Source of the DNA: Nocardia sp. XZ_19_385
GTDB taxonomy: Bacteria; Actinomycetota; Actinomycetes; Mycobacteriales; Mycobacteriaceae
NCBI RefSeq assembly: GCF_015355755.1
Contig: NZ_JACVEE010000007.1
Span: 134,700 to 198,699 of the forward strand
DNA length: 64,000 bases
Direction: 5' to 3'
The notes beneath the pieces are model-generated. The model was not told the origin of the DNA, ran no database searches, and was given only the letters and a program-made list of their open reading frames with translations. Position 1 is the stretch's first letter. Each line of letters starts with the position of its first letter. The position numbers were made by a program, and so were the translations under genes. Positions 55,339 to 63,833 of the stretch are shown here, in pieces.

Positions 55339-56955
55339 TCAAGACAGCAGCCGCGGCACGTACAGGTCGGTGCGGGGGACGGGTACGCCGAAACTGCGCA
55401 GTTGCTGCGCTCGGGTGACAACCGCAGCGCCCTCCAAGAGGTTTCGGGCGATCTGCACGACTGTGCATGCGCCCGGCTCGGCCAGCGGAGTCTCGGCGAT
55501 CCAATGGTTGAACGCGCCGATCGCGGGGCCGCACCAGATTTGGTAATCGGTGACACGAGAGGAATCACCTGCGATGGCCCAGCGGCTCGAGCGGCCCAAA
55601 TAGGCGCGGAATACCAGTGCCATCCGATGTTTGGGGTCCGCTTCGGCCCGGGCGACCTGCTCGGGGTCACGGTGCATCCAGAATTCCCGGGTCTGCTCCC
55701 AAGCCTCCTCGAAGCTAGCCCGCAATATGCTGCGTTCGATCTTGGTGCGCAACTCGGCCGGCAGTTGACGCAGGTCGTTGTAGGTGGTGTAGGCGTGGTA
55801 CAGCAGCGCTGCACGGGCCGCGAAGAGCGTGCCGCGCCGGAGCACCTGCACCTTGATGCCGTACTCGAACATGTCCGCCGCGGGCGCCATGACGATATCG
55901 ACGAGCTCGGCCTCAGCCAGCAGTGTCTTGGCGGAGTCGGAAAGGCCAGCCTCCACCGAGCGTTGGTTCACCGTTCCGGTCAGCACATAGTCGGCGCCGC
56001 ATCCGAAGGCAGCCGCGACTCCGGCCGGGCATCCCAGGCCACCGGCGGCACCCACCCTGATGCGTTCGGTATAACCGAATCGACGGGTGAACTCGTCGCG
56101 TAATCCCAAGACCGCAGGCAGAATCACGGTCAAAGGGCGATTGTCGGTGTGGCCGCCGCTGTCGGCTTCGACGGTGACGTCGGTCGCGAGCGGTACATTC
56201 TTGGCCAACTGAGCCTGCTGCTCGGTGATAGCGCCTCGCGCGACCAACTCTGTCAGCATCGCGGGCGGAGGTGGGGACATGAATTTAGCAGCCACTTCGA
56301 GCCTGGACACCTTGGCGAATATGTGCCGGCGACGAACCGGGCGACCAGCGGGATCTGTCGACAATCCCGCGACAGCGCACCGGACGAGCGCAGGGGTGAG
56401 ATCCATGAAAGCCGAGGCCGAAACTTTGGCGACGTTGTACTTGTCGAAAAGATCCACCAGGCGTTCCTCGTGACCCGGCTCTAACGGGCTGTGAATGAGG
56501 TTGACGCCCCAGTTGGGTCGTGAGCCGACGGACGAAGTCAATTCGTTCAGAGCGGATTCCACTGCCGGCACACTGAGCCCGGCTGCGCCGAAGAAGCTCA
56601 GCATCTGTCCGCGGGCCATGGCAGCGACCAGCTCGGTCGTGGCAATACCGTTGGCCATTTCGCCGGCGACGTAAGCGAACCTGACTCCGTGGGTGGCGGC
56701 GAACGAACGATCTCCCAACTGCTCAGGAAACACCGGTGGTAGCCATCCGGTGACCTCGAAGCCATCGTCCGACAACGACAATTCGCCGTTCACGCCTACA
56801 CCGGGCGGGTGGCCCGCACCGTCGATGAGTACCCAGAGCTCGGCGCGCGGATCCCGAATGGCCGCGACGATGCCGCGCGCATCAAAGGCCGGCCGGCCCG
56901 ACTCGCTGTGCCAGTGTGGACGGGTGCTGGTGCCGGATACGTTGTTCGTCAGCAC
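55339..56955 (-). CDS. PfaD-like enoyl reductase (nitronate-monooxygenase-like TIM barrel)
   Basis: 538 residues from a GTG start that overlaps the KAS III-like stop by seven bases. PfaD-family features are visible: SFFGAAGLSVPAVESAL, NLIHSPLEPGHEERL, KVSASAFMDLTPALV, then a flavin-phosphate region (RIRVGAAGGLGCPAG, ADYVLTGTVNQ) and MAPAADMFEYGIKVQVLRRG. These FMN proteins reduce enoyl intermediates in trans during PUFA or secondary-lipid synthesis. The length is normal. The order ER gene, then PfaA-like, then PfaC-like matches the layout of terrestrial myxobacterial pfa clusters. Confidence 0.9.
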   Translation of the reverse strand: MLTNNVSGTSTRPHWHSESGRPAFDARGIVAAIRDPRAELWVLIDGAGHPPGVGVNGELSLSDDGFEVTGWLPPVFPEQLGDRSFAATHGVRFAYVAGEMANGIATTELVAAMARGQMLSFFGAAGLSVPAVESALNELTSSVGSRPNWGVNLIHSPLEPGHEERLVDLFDKYNVAKVSASAFMDLTPALVRCAVAGLSTDPAGRPVRRRHIFAKVSRLEVAAKFMSPPPPAMLTELVARGAITEQQAQLAKNVPLATDVTVEADSGGHTDNRPLTVILPAVLGLRDEFTRRFGYTERIRVGAAGGLGCPAGVAAAFGCGADYVLTGTVNQRSVEAGLSDSAKTLLAEAELVDIVMAPAADMFEYGIKVQVLRRGTLFAARAALLYHAYTTYNDLRQLPAELRTKIERSILRASFEEAWEQTREFWMHRDPEQVARAEADPKHRMALVFRAYLGRSSRWAIAGDSSRVTDYQIWCGPAIGAFNHWIAETPLAEPGACTVVQIARNLLEGAAVVTRAQQLRSFGVPVPRTDLYVPRLLS

Positions 56956-57947
56956 GTGCGCGCTCCGATCGATAGCTTCTCCACCACCAGGCAGCTCGCG
57001 GTGAAACCCGCTCCGGTCGTGATCAACAGTGCGACTGCCCCCGTGGGCAGAGATCGGTCGGCCATGAGGTGAGCGAGGTTGGCTAGCATGTCGCCGGCAC
57101 CCAGGTGACCGGTCTCCTCACCTAAGAGGACACCGCGCCCGCGAAGCGGTTCCGGCAAGGCCGGCTGGACGCATTGGCGAAAAACCAGTCGCCCCAGCCT
57201 CGTCGGGTAGACCGCAACAATCCTCGGGTCGTCGGCCTCGATCGCGGCATCGTCGAGCGCGTGGTCGACGGCCTTCGCAACGGCCTTGCGTATGGCTGCA
57301 GCATTGGTTGCGAAGCCACCGTTGGCGGCCTTGCCTCCTGCGGAGAGCTTAAAAGGGTGCCCTACCGGAAATGTCGCTTCCAGCATGGGATTTCCGACAC
57401 TCGACAGCGACCGCACCACGAACGGGCCGGGACGATCGCAGAGCAGCGCGGCGGCCGCCCCATCGCCGTAGATCACGTCGGGGGCACTGGCCCAGCGCGG
57501 GTACGGGAGCTTCCGGAAGTCGCTGCTGGCAACGGCGATCGCGCAATGGCTCCGGGGCTCCAGCAGCAACGCGGCGATTGCCTGGCCCACGGCCGCCGCG
57601 CCCCCGTTCGACATTTGAAAGATGCCGAGCGCGGCTGCCTCGCGAGCTCCTAACAGGCGCGCGATGCGGTGGGGCGGCGACCACGGGTCTTCTTCGGTCA
57701 AGCTCGCACCCGCGTAGGCCAAAAGAGCTATCTCGGCAGCATCGACATCACCAGCCTTGATCAAGTCGACACAGGCAGCCATACCCATTTCCCAGCAACC
57801 GGTCTCGGCGATGCGTACCGCCCGAGCCGGGCAGAGCGCCAGATCTCTCGCGTCGAGGATGCCCTCGGCGACCGCGTCCTCGGACTGTGAGATTCGGTCG
57901 GGGAGCCAAACAGTGGCCGCGGCGATATGTACGCCGTCTATTTTCAT
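56949..57947 (-). CDS. KAS III-like (thiolase-fold) protein lacking the catalytic Cys
   Basis: 332 residues from ATG 57947, overlapping the P450 stop. The fold is of FabH type: two repeated halves, with GDGAAAALLCD in the middle and EETGHLGAGDML plus ITTGAGFTASCLVVEK near the end. At the expected active-site Cys (N-A-C-S-G in FabH) the sequence reads GIFQMSNGG, so Ser113 or a neighbour replaces it. The His and Asn of the FabH triad are also not evident. Such proteins may act as acyltransferases (DpsC uses Ser) or as priming or gatekeeping partners. In this operon a starter-selection role for the PfaA/C-like pair is plausible. Confidence 0.8.
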   Translation of the reverse strand: MKIDGVHIAAATVWLPDRISQSEDAVAEGILDARDLALCPARAVRIAETGCWEMGMAACVDLIKAGDVDAAEIALLAYAGASLTEEDPWSPPHRIARLLGAREAAALGIFQMSNGGAAAVGQAIAALLLEPRSHCAIAVASSDFRKLPYPRWASAPDVIYGDGAAAALLCDRPGPFVVRSLSSVGNPMLEATFPVGHPFKLSAGGKAANGGFATNAAAIRKAVAKAVDHALDDAAIEADDPRIVAVYPTRLGRLVFRQCVQPALPEPLRGRGVLLGEETGHLGAGDMLANLAHLMADRSLPTGAVALLITTGAGFTASCLVVEKLSIGARTC

Positions 57948-59161
57948 GACGGCTCCAAACGGACGGGTACGGCCGTCGGCCGCCACTCGACGACGGCGGT
58001 GATCCACTCCAGATCCTCGATGGCAACAGCGAGCGAGAGCCGTGGGAAGCGATCGAACAAGGCAGGCAACGTGATCGCCGCGACAAGCCGGGACAGCGCG
58101 GCACCGGCACAGAAGTGCGGCCCGTGCCCAAAGCCCAGGTGGGCCGGCTCGCTCTCGGCTCGCCGTGGACATACCGTCTCGGGATCGCTGTAGGCGCGTG
58201 GGTCGCGATTCGCCGACGCCAGAGAAACCAGCACGATCGCTCCGGCGGGAATAGCGACACCACCCAACTCGAGGTCAACAGGGGCGAATCGCCAGGTCGC
58301 GTTGACCGCAGGCCCTCGATAGCGCAGTAGTTCCTCGATGAGGTCCTTCGTGGTGGACGGGTTGCCGAGCAGAGGCCGTAGTCCCGGCTGCTCCGCGATG
58401 ACAGCCCCACCGACGCTGATCAGCGTCGCTGTTGTCGTCTGGCCCGCCGTCACCGTGGCTACGGTCACCCCGACGACTTCCGCCAGCGTCCACTGACCCG
58501 AAGCATGCAGGTCGAGTAGATGACTGATCAATGTGTCGTCGGGCTGGGCACGTTTGTCCGCGATGATCTCCATGACCAGATCCATCAGATCGGTACTGAT
58601 GACGGCCATCTCTTCGGGCGGGAGGCCGGTAACGGCCTCCCGCGCACGATTGGCCAGCGCTGGCAGGAGACGATCCGGAATCCCGACCACATGCGCCAGC
58701 CCCCGGGCGGCTATCGGATCCGCGAAGTCCCGACGCAAATCGGGACGATCGATACGAGCCAGGATGTCGAGCTGCTGGGCAGCGAATTTCTCGATCGCCG
58801 GGCGCCACCGTTGCACCGCCCGCGGTGACAAGAATGGCCGATACGACATACGCAATCGGTTGTGATCCTTGCCGTCACTGTTGGCGGGCTGACGTCCGAA
58901 CACCGCGAAGACATCATCGCGGTACCGGTGGCCGCCGAATCCGTGATCGGCGTGGTGCAGCCGTCGCAGATCCTTGACCAATCGGGGATCCGATAGGGCT
59001 TGTTTGGCTTCGGCATACCGGGTCACCAGCCACACTTCGGGTCCGTCGGGTAGCAGGACCGGCCGCACTGGGCCGGCCTCCCGCACCGCCGTAAGGGCAG
59101 CGTAGGCATCGCCAGCCTTCGACCAGGCTTCGAACTCCACAGTCGGTGCCAGCCGCGTCAT
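57944..59161 (-). CDS. Cytochrome P450
   Basis: 405 residues from ATG 59161, overlapping the ACP stop. The heme loop is FGHGPHFCAG (Cys351), the K-helix ExxR is EELLR near 276-280, and the I-helix AGQTTT at 239-244 is close to the usual pattern. A conserved-looking N-terminal block (DPRLVKDLRR, then NSDGKDHNRLR) matches CYP107/CYP105-like bacterial P450s and the P450 at 13739. It is placed between a dedicated ACP and the KAS III-like gene, so the substrate is probably an acyl-ACP, as in carrier-bound P450 oxidations (inference). No ferredoxin gene is adjacent. Confidence 0.92.
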   Translation of the reverse strand: MTRLAPTVEFEAWSKAGDAYAALTAVREAGPVRPVLLPDGPEVWLVTRYAEAKQALSDPRLVKDLRRLHHADHGFGGHRYRDDVFAVFGRQPANSDGKDHNRLRMSYRPFLSPRAVQRWRPAIEKFAAQQLDILARIDRPDLRRDFADPIAARGLAHVVGIPDRLLPALANRAREAVTGLPPEEMAVISTDLMDLVMEIIADKRAQPDDTLISHLLDLHASGQWTLAEVVGVTVATVTAGQTTTATLISVGGAVIAEQPGLRPLLGNPSTTKDLIEELLRYRGPAVNATWRFAPVDLELGGVAIPAGAIVLVSLASANRDPRAYSDPETVCPRRAESEPAHLGFGHGPHFCAGAALSRLVAAITLPALFDRFPRLSLAVAIEDLEWITAVVEWRPTAVPVRLEPS

Positions 59162-59409
59162 GGGTTTGCTCCGGCCGCGAGCCGGGCCAGGTCGGCAACC
59201 GTGCGTACTTCCAGAAGGCTCTTCTCTTGATCGAGAAGTGCGATCCCCAGTTCGTCCTCCACGCGGACGATTACTTCTACGAGGCGAAGTGAGTCTGCCC
59301 CGGGTAGGGCGATCAGCAGAATGTCGGGCGGTATTTCTTCTGCGTCGATTCGCAATACTTCGCCGAGCCGTCGGCACACCACCGCCAGAACCGCTGACTC
59401 GTTCATCAT
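59158..59409 (-). CDS. Acyl carrier protein
   Basis: 83 residues from ATG 59409; a second ATG follows immediately at 59406. GGAGG lies about 6 bases before the first. The phosphopantetheine Ser is Ser40 in PGADSLRLVE, followed by the acidic VRVEDELGIAL. A frame open further upstream to 59604 is basic and not part of the family. It is the first gene of the long minus-strand operon and overlaps the P450. As the PfaA-like protein has only one ACP, this discrete ACP could carry the starter or a P450-modified acyl chain. Confidence 0.9.
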   Translation of the reverse strand: MMNESAVLAVVCRRLGEVLRIDAEEIPPDILLIALPGADSLRLVEVIVRVEDELGIALLDQEKSLLEVRTVADLARLAAGANP

Positions 59410-59672
59410 GTGGCGCCTCCTCGGGGCTCGCCGCAGGCGCTTATGGCGCACGGCGTGATTTCGTGAATAAATTTGTAACGCAACCGATGTCGATATCGTG
59501 GGGTGCCTTTCGAGATTGTGATACCTCAACGCTAGAACCTGCCGCCCGAGATTTGCCCAGAAAACTGGGCGTACCCCACGGGGCCATAATTTGGCTTCGA
59601 ACACAAAGGGGGTTTGGGTATACGGACCGTCGAGATTTGAACCGGCGCATTCAGCTTCTGCTGCGGTGCTTG
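59410..59672 (-). promoter_or_regulatory. Probable promoter region of the nine-gene lipid operon
   Basis: 263 bases between the XRE gene and the ACP gene, AT-rich near 59455-59480. A small hairpin (GCCCAG-AAAA-CTGGGC, 59555-59570) could be the terminator of the XRE gene or an operator. No -10/-35 can be assigned with confidence. Confidence 0.4.
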
Positions 59673-60896
59673 CTATCCCACATGCGCCAGCTTCGCCAGT
59701 CGGCTGATCTCGCGCCGCGGTCGGCCGCCACCACTGTTTCGCATCAGGTGATAGAGCGTTCGTTGTGCATCAGCGTCGAACCGCAGGTCCTCGGGACACA
59801 CGGTCGCCGCCTTGTCCAGGGCGAGGGTTGCCGCGACGTACTCCCCGGTGTTGACGAACCCGTAGGCAAGCGCGATGTGGTACCTGGCGGTCGCCGCGAT
59901 CGGATAATGCTCCGGAAAATCCACCTGCCCTGCGATGCGGACGGCCTCACCGAAATCGCGGCCGGACAAAGCCGTTTCCATCAGTGCAAAGTTGATCTCA
60001 CTGGGGCCGAACGGGATACCGCAATACGTGCCCCCGCTACCGAAGGCGCGAGCCGCGTCCCGGGCGTGGGCAAGGGATCGTTGGGCGCGCGCCTCGTCTT
60101 TGTTCATCGTTGCGGCACGGGCCGCAAGCAAATGCAGCGAACCCCAGAGTGCCGCCTTCTGGCCTCGTTGCGGTACCTCGACGGATAGGGCGCCGGCGGC
60201 ACCTGAGCAGTACTCGACGCACGCGCTCAACCTACCGAGATCCAACAGTGTGGCTCCGACATGCCATGCGCTGGCGGTGATCAGGGACTGGCAACCGTGA
60301 CGCAGCGCGTTCTCGGCGGCTCGGTCGGCGACGACCCACGCCAGGTCGGACGCGCCGATGCGGCGCAGCAGCTGGCAGGTGGTGTGATAAGCGCGAACCC
60401 TCGGTTCGAGTGCCACGGCAGCCGAATTTTCCGCGCGCAGATTCGCGAGAAGGATGGGAAGTCGTTGCGCGAGCGTCGAAAACCGGATCGGCGAGTTCTC
60501 CCAGGTTTCTTGGCATCGGTGGACCTCTGCGGCCAGCGCGGAGGTGGAGGAATACCGTGGCCACGCCCTGCGCAGGGCACCGGTTCCGGGATTATCGATG
60601 ACGGTCGGCTCAATCACTTCGACCATGGCTTCCGCGTCATCTGTGCTGCGCCGTACAGCCGGTTTCGCCACCTCGATCAGTTCGGTGTAGTCCTCGATAC
60701 GCAGAATCTGTGCCAACCGCAGAATCATTCGCACACTGTCGAGTGGATGGCGGCCGGTCTCGATGAGCCGCATCCACTCCTCGCTCCGTCCTACGAGCTC
60801 GGCCAACGCCCGGCGTGACAGCCCACGCCTGCGGCGCCGCAGCTCGATCTTCTCGCCGACAGTTAGATCGCATACTTCAAGAGCGCTAGTCTTCAT
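59673..60896 (-). CDS. XRE-family HTH regulator with TPR-like C-terminal region
   Basis: 407 residues. An N-terminal helix-turn-helix of Cro/C1 type spans ~12-67 (GEKIELRRRRRGLSRRALAE, then SEEWMRLIETGRHPLDS). The remaining ~330 residues are alpha-helical with repeated Ala/Leu-rich helices resembling tetratricopeptide arrays. This architecture is widespread in Streptomyces and Nocardia next to secondary-metabolite genes. It is encoded on the same strand 263 bases upstream of the ACP-P450-Pfa-like operon and is the best candidate pathway-specific regulator; whether it activates or represses is unknown. Confidence 0.85.
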   Translation of the reverse strand: MKTSALEVCDLTVGEKIELRRRRRGLSRRALAELVGRSEEWMRLIETGRHPLDSVRMILRLAQILRIEDYTELIEVAKPAVRRSTDDAEAMVEVIEPTVIDNPGTGALRRAWPRYSSTSALAAEVHRCQETWENSPIRFSTLAQRLPILLANLRAENSAAVALEPRVRAYHTTCQLLRRIGASDLAWVVADRAAENALRHGCQSLITASAWHVGATLLDLGRLSACVEYCSGAAGALSVEVPQRGQKAALWGSLHLLAARAATMNKDEARAQRSLAHARDAARAFGSGGTYCGIPFGPSEINFALMETALSGRDFGEAVRIAGQVDFPEHYPIAATARYHIALAYGFVNTGEYVAATLALDKAATVCPEDLRFDADAQRTLYHLMRNSGGGRPRREISRLAKLAHVG

Positions 60897-61577
60897 AACC
60901 GAACCCCTGCCGATACGTTCCGCCGTAGTCGTTTGTCATGCGCGCGCAACAAACGCCGATATCTTGCATTGTGACCAGACCGATACGATCTAAAATGAAT
61001 CCAAGCGCCGATGATTGCAATCATGGCGAACGCTGCATCCCCCTCATTGTGACCAGCGGGATCTGGGGCGGATAGACTGTTGGCCGGACGTTGGAAAATT
61101 TCCTGACTTTCCCCTTCCCGGTTTGAGCGCGGCCGATTGGTAAACAGAGAGGCGGACCCGTCGGTTTCCTACTGCGCGAGTCCATTCGGGCGCGAAAATA
61201 TATGACTGGGGCCAGCGCTGTCGCACCGTCTGGCGACGAAGGCATCGAAGAGGGGATGGACAACTCCATACAACGAACGCAGTCGTCTGCCGCGGCGGGC
61301 GTGGGTCTTCCCGCCCAGATTGGTTGGCTGGCAGGGCTTTCCAACACACGCACATGGGCAGGATCGAGCCCTGTGGGCCGGACCCATCGGTGAGTCGCTA
61401 GTCAACGGTGCTCCGTGCTGTCCGCGCCTCAGTTGCCGGTCTCAGGGTTCTCGTCGGAGCGCCACTGCTGGCGCTCCCCATCGCTCCGCTCATCGGCACG
61501 CCGCGGTTGGCCATCTGCCAACTGCGGGGCTGTCAATGGCGGTCTGACTGCGGTGGCTTCTCGGGTGCCGCCGTCGG
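60897..61577. other. Intergenic region upstream of the XRE regulator, with a 12-bp direct repeat
   Basis: No supported gene. CATTGTGACCAG occurs at 60967-60978 and 61045-61056, 78 bases apart in the same orientation, about 70 and 150 bases upstream of the XRE start. The right part (61400-61577) may be the degraded 5' end of the SMP-30-like gene. Confidence 0.45.
60967..61056. repeat. Paired 12-bp direct repeats CATTGTGACCAG
   Basis: Two exact copies begin at 60967 and 61045. Their location upstream of a regulator gene makes an autoregulatory operator possible. There is no independent support. Confidence 0.4.
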
Positions 61578-62413
61578 TTGCGTCCGAGGGGGGACGGATT
61601 CGCGGACACCGGTGGACGACCGCTGGGTTTGGAGATGCTGCCCGACGGGCGACTGCTGGTGTGCGATGCCCGCCGTGGGTTGCTATGCGTCGACCCCGAC
61701 TCCGGTGACGTGGAATCCCTGACCCAGTACGTGGATACGGTGCCGCTGCGCTGTTATGCCTCCGCAACCGCCGACGGCACGATCTGGTTCACCGAGCCGA
61801 CAACCCGTTTCGATTTCGAGCACTACTGCGGGGCCTTCTCGAACACCACCCTTCCGGACGGCTACTGCGCCGCACCCCCGACGGCCGCGTAGACATCGTG
61901 GACGAGAATCTGCACTTGGCCGTCGGCCTGGCAATTACCCCTGACCAGTCGGCGTTGCTGTACGCCGAATCAGGTGCGCACCGCTTGACTCGGCTGCGGG
62001 TAACCGGGCCCGAGCAGGGCCGCCGCGAAACCGTATTCGGGAACTTGCCAGGATTCTGCGCCAACCTCTCCAGCTTCACCGCCGGTCGCGCCTGGCTGGT
62101 GATCGGCAACCCCCGAAGCCCAGCGCTGGATCGGCTGGCTACCAGCCCGGCCTGGTTGCGTCGATTGCTGTGGCACGCACCCGAACGGCTCTACCCTGCT
62201 CCAAGCGCTGCGGTGTGGGCCGTGGCGATAGATCCGTCCGGATGCATCGTCGATCAGATTCACGGCCGTCATAAGCACTTCCACTGCGCTACCGGCGCGG
62301 CGGAGTCCGGCGAATTCCTCTACCTGGTCGGGCCGCACACCAGCCTGCTTGAACTCGATCTCACTGGACCGAGGAAGCCGGGCACCCTTGGCTGCTATTT
62401 GCCGGCGCGATGA
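61578..62413 (+). pseudogene. SMP-30/strictosidine-synthase-like (gluconolactonase fold) gene, frameshifted
   Basis: The first part reads ADTGGRPLGLEMLPDGRLLV, CDARRGLLCVDP and TIWFTEPTTRFDFEHY, a six-bladed propeller of the SMP-30/strictosidine synthase-like family. Near 61850 the frame changes: RLLRRTPDGRVDIVDENLH continues in the next frame into ALTPDQ-type (AITPDQSALLYAES), NPRSPALDRLATSP and HKHFHCATG, ending at 62413. The N-terminal blade upstream of 61578 is also not found in frame. Functional synthesis would need correction of at least one frameshift. The family includes lactonases and strictosidine-synthase-like proteins of mostly unknown substrate. Confidence 0.72.
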
Positions 62414-62566
62414 AAGGAAATCGGCCAGGCGTGCTGGCACTTCGGTGAAAGGGAGCGCCAGCCCCGGCCGGGTTACGTTCGGCGACCAGTTCAATGCTGC
62501 GAATGGACGCGTGCACGTGCCGGCTATTGCCAAGGGGCGGAAAGGTTCAAGCGGTGGTGGTCAGGG

Positions 62567-63088
62567 TTATCGCCCCATGGGCCCGCTGTAGACGTGTTCA
62601 AAGGCGGAGGTGAGGAAACGTACTGCCGAGGTGATCGGAGTTCCAGCAGCGGACGGCGCACCCGGTTGACGGTATCGGTGCGGGCCGGGCTGAGTTCGTC
62701 GCGGAGGTCGGCGAGCATGCTCAGCGCGATCAGCGTCGAATCCGCTTAGACCCGGGATAGATTCGTTGACCGCAGCGCTCCCAGGGCGGCCGAGTGTGCG
62801 TTGACGGGTCGGTCTTTCGACTGTTGCACCTGCGCTGAGGGGTCCGCGGGTACGTTGATCACGGTTTCGCCGTTGTGAACCAGGCGGTGGGTGAGGTGGC
62901 GGCCGATGCCGTTGCAGCCTTCGATCGCCCAGATCCGATCGGTGAATCGTTCTGCTGTGGTGAGCATTTCGGTGTAGACGGGGGTGTCGGGGGTGTATCG
63001 GCCGGTGGTCAGCACACGGCCGGTGGGGTCGATGGCTTCGATGGTGGCCGATGCGTTTGTGTGGATCCATTCCGATAATGACGGGCAT
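62567..63088 (-). pseudogene. IS110-family transposase remnant
   Basis: The start, MPVIIGMDPHKR, is the N-terminal DEDD motif of IS110 transposases. A one-base insertion near 63048 shifts the frame, after which TIEAIDPTGRVLTTGRYTPD and IWAIEGCNGIGRHL continue. The next region is internally deleted (QVQQSKDRPVNAHS, where a DPVDA-type motif is expected). A further stretch (LIALSMLADLRDELSPARTD) survives to about 62590. The serine-containing C-terminal domain is missing. Confidence 0.82.
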
Positions 63089-63833
63089 CGGTGTTTCCTC
63101 GCTGGGACGGCTCTATTTGTGGTGTCGGTGCCGGGAGGGCATTGCTAGTTCGAGCGTGGGGGAGACCCCTTTCGAGCCACTCCGGCACGGCACCCGGTGG
63201 GCGGCAAGCCAATTAGAGAGCCACACCAATCGCGACGGTGGCAGCCGATTTGAGAGCACCCCGCCGGGCACCTGGTGGCGCGATTGCTGGGCAAGAGGCG
63301 ACGACAGTGGGACACACCCCGCAAACCCTGAGAGGTGTTGGCCGCACACCCTGGTGTTCCGTCCACACCGCAGCGGATGTGGTGTTCGGACCGGTGGACC
63401 CCAGCACGCGGGGTCTCGCGGCTAGCACCGGATGTGGGCGTCGCCGGGACCGATGCGCCTGGAAGACAACAAGATCGGCCACCATCGGCCGTTGCCGTTG
63501 CCGTTGCCGAGGTGAGTCCGGCGTGTCTTGGGATGCAAGCAGTTCGCGGCGACGCATCGGCACGGGGGGCTTTACCCGTTGCGCTATCCAGAACCCGTTG
63601 TGCCCCAACCGGCCAACGGTCTCCCGGCAGGGAACCAACGTTGCGGAAGTCTCCCGTTCGGTGTGGCCGGCACCGCACCAACACCACCGGGCAGCAAAAC
63701 ATCTAGGCGCTCCCAGGCTCGAAAGTCATCTTACCGGCGTCCGGTTAGGCATGGCCCTGATCCTGACCCAAAGCCGCGCCCCGCGAGCGGCATTGGCACA
63801 AGTTGATGTGGCCTGACTTCCCGGTGACCTGGT
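63089..63833. other. ~745 bases without a recognisable gene
   Basis: Frames are open on both strands, but none has recognisable protein features. A short run of GCCGTT hexamers occurs near 63490-63510. Probably decayed or intergenic DNA beside the IS110 remnant. Confidence 0.45.

Noticed and set aside
63485..63512. GCCGTT hexamer run as a functional repeat
   Set aside because: Only about three to four units in a region with no gene; this is ordinary low-complexity sequence in GC-rich DNA.
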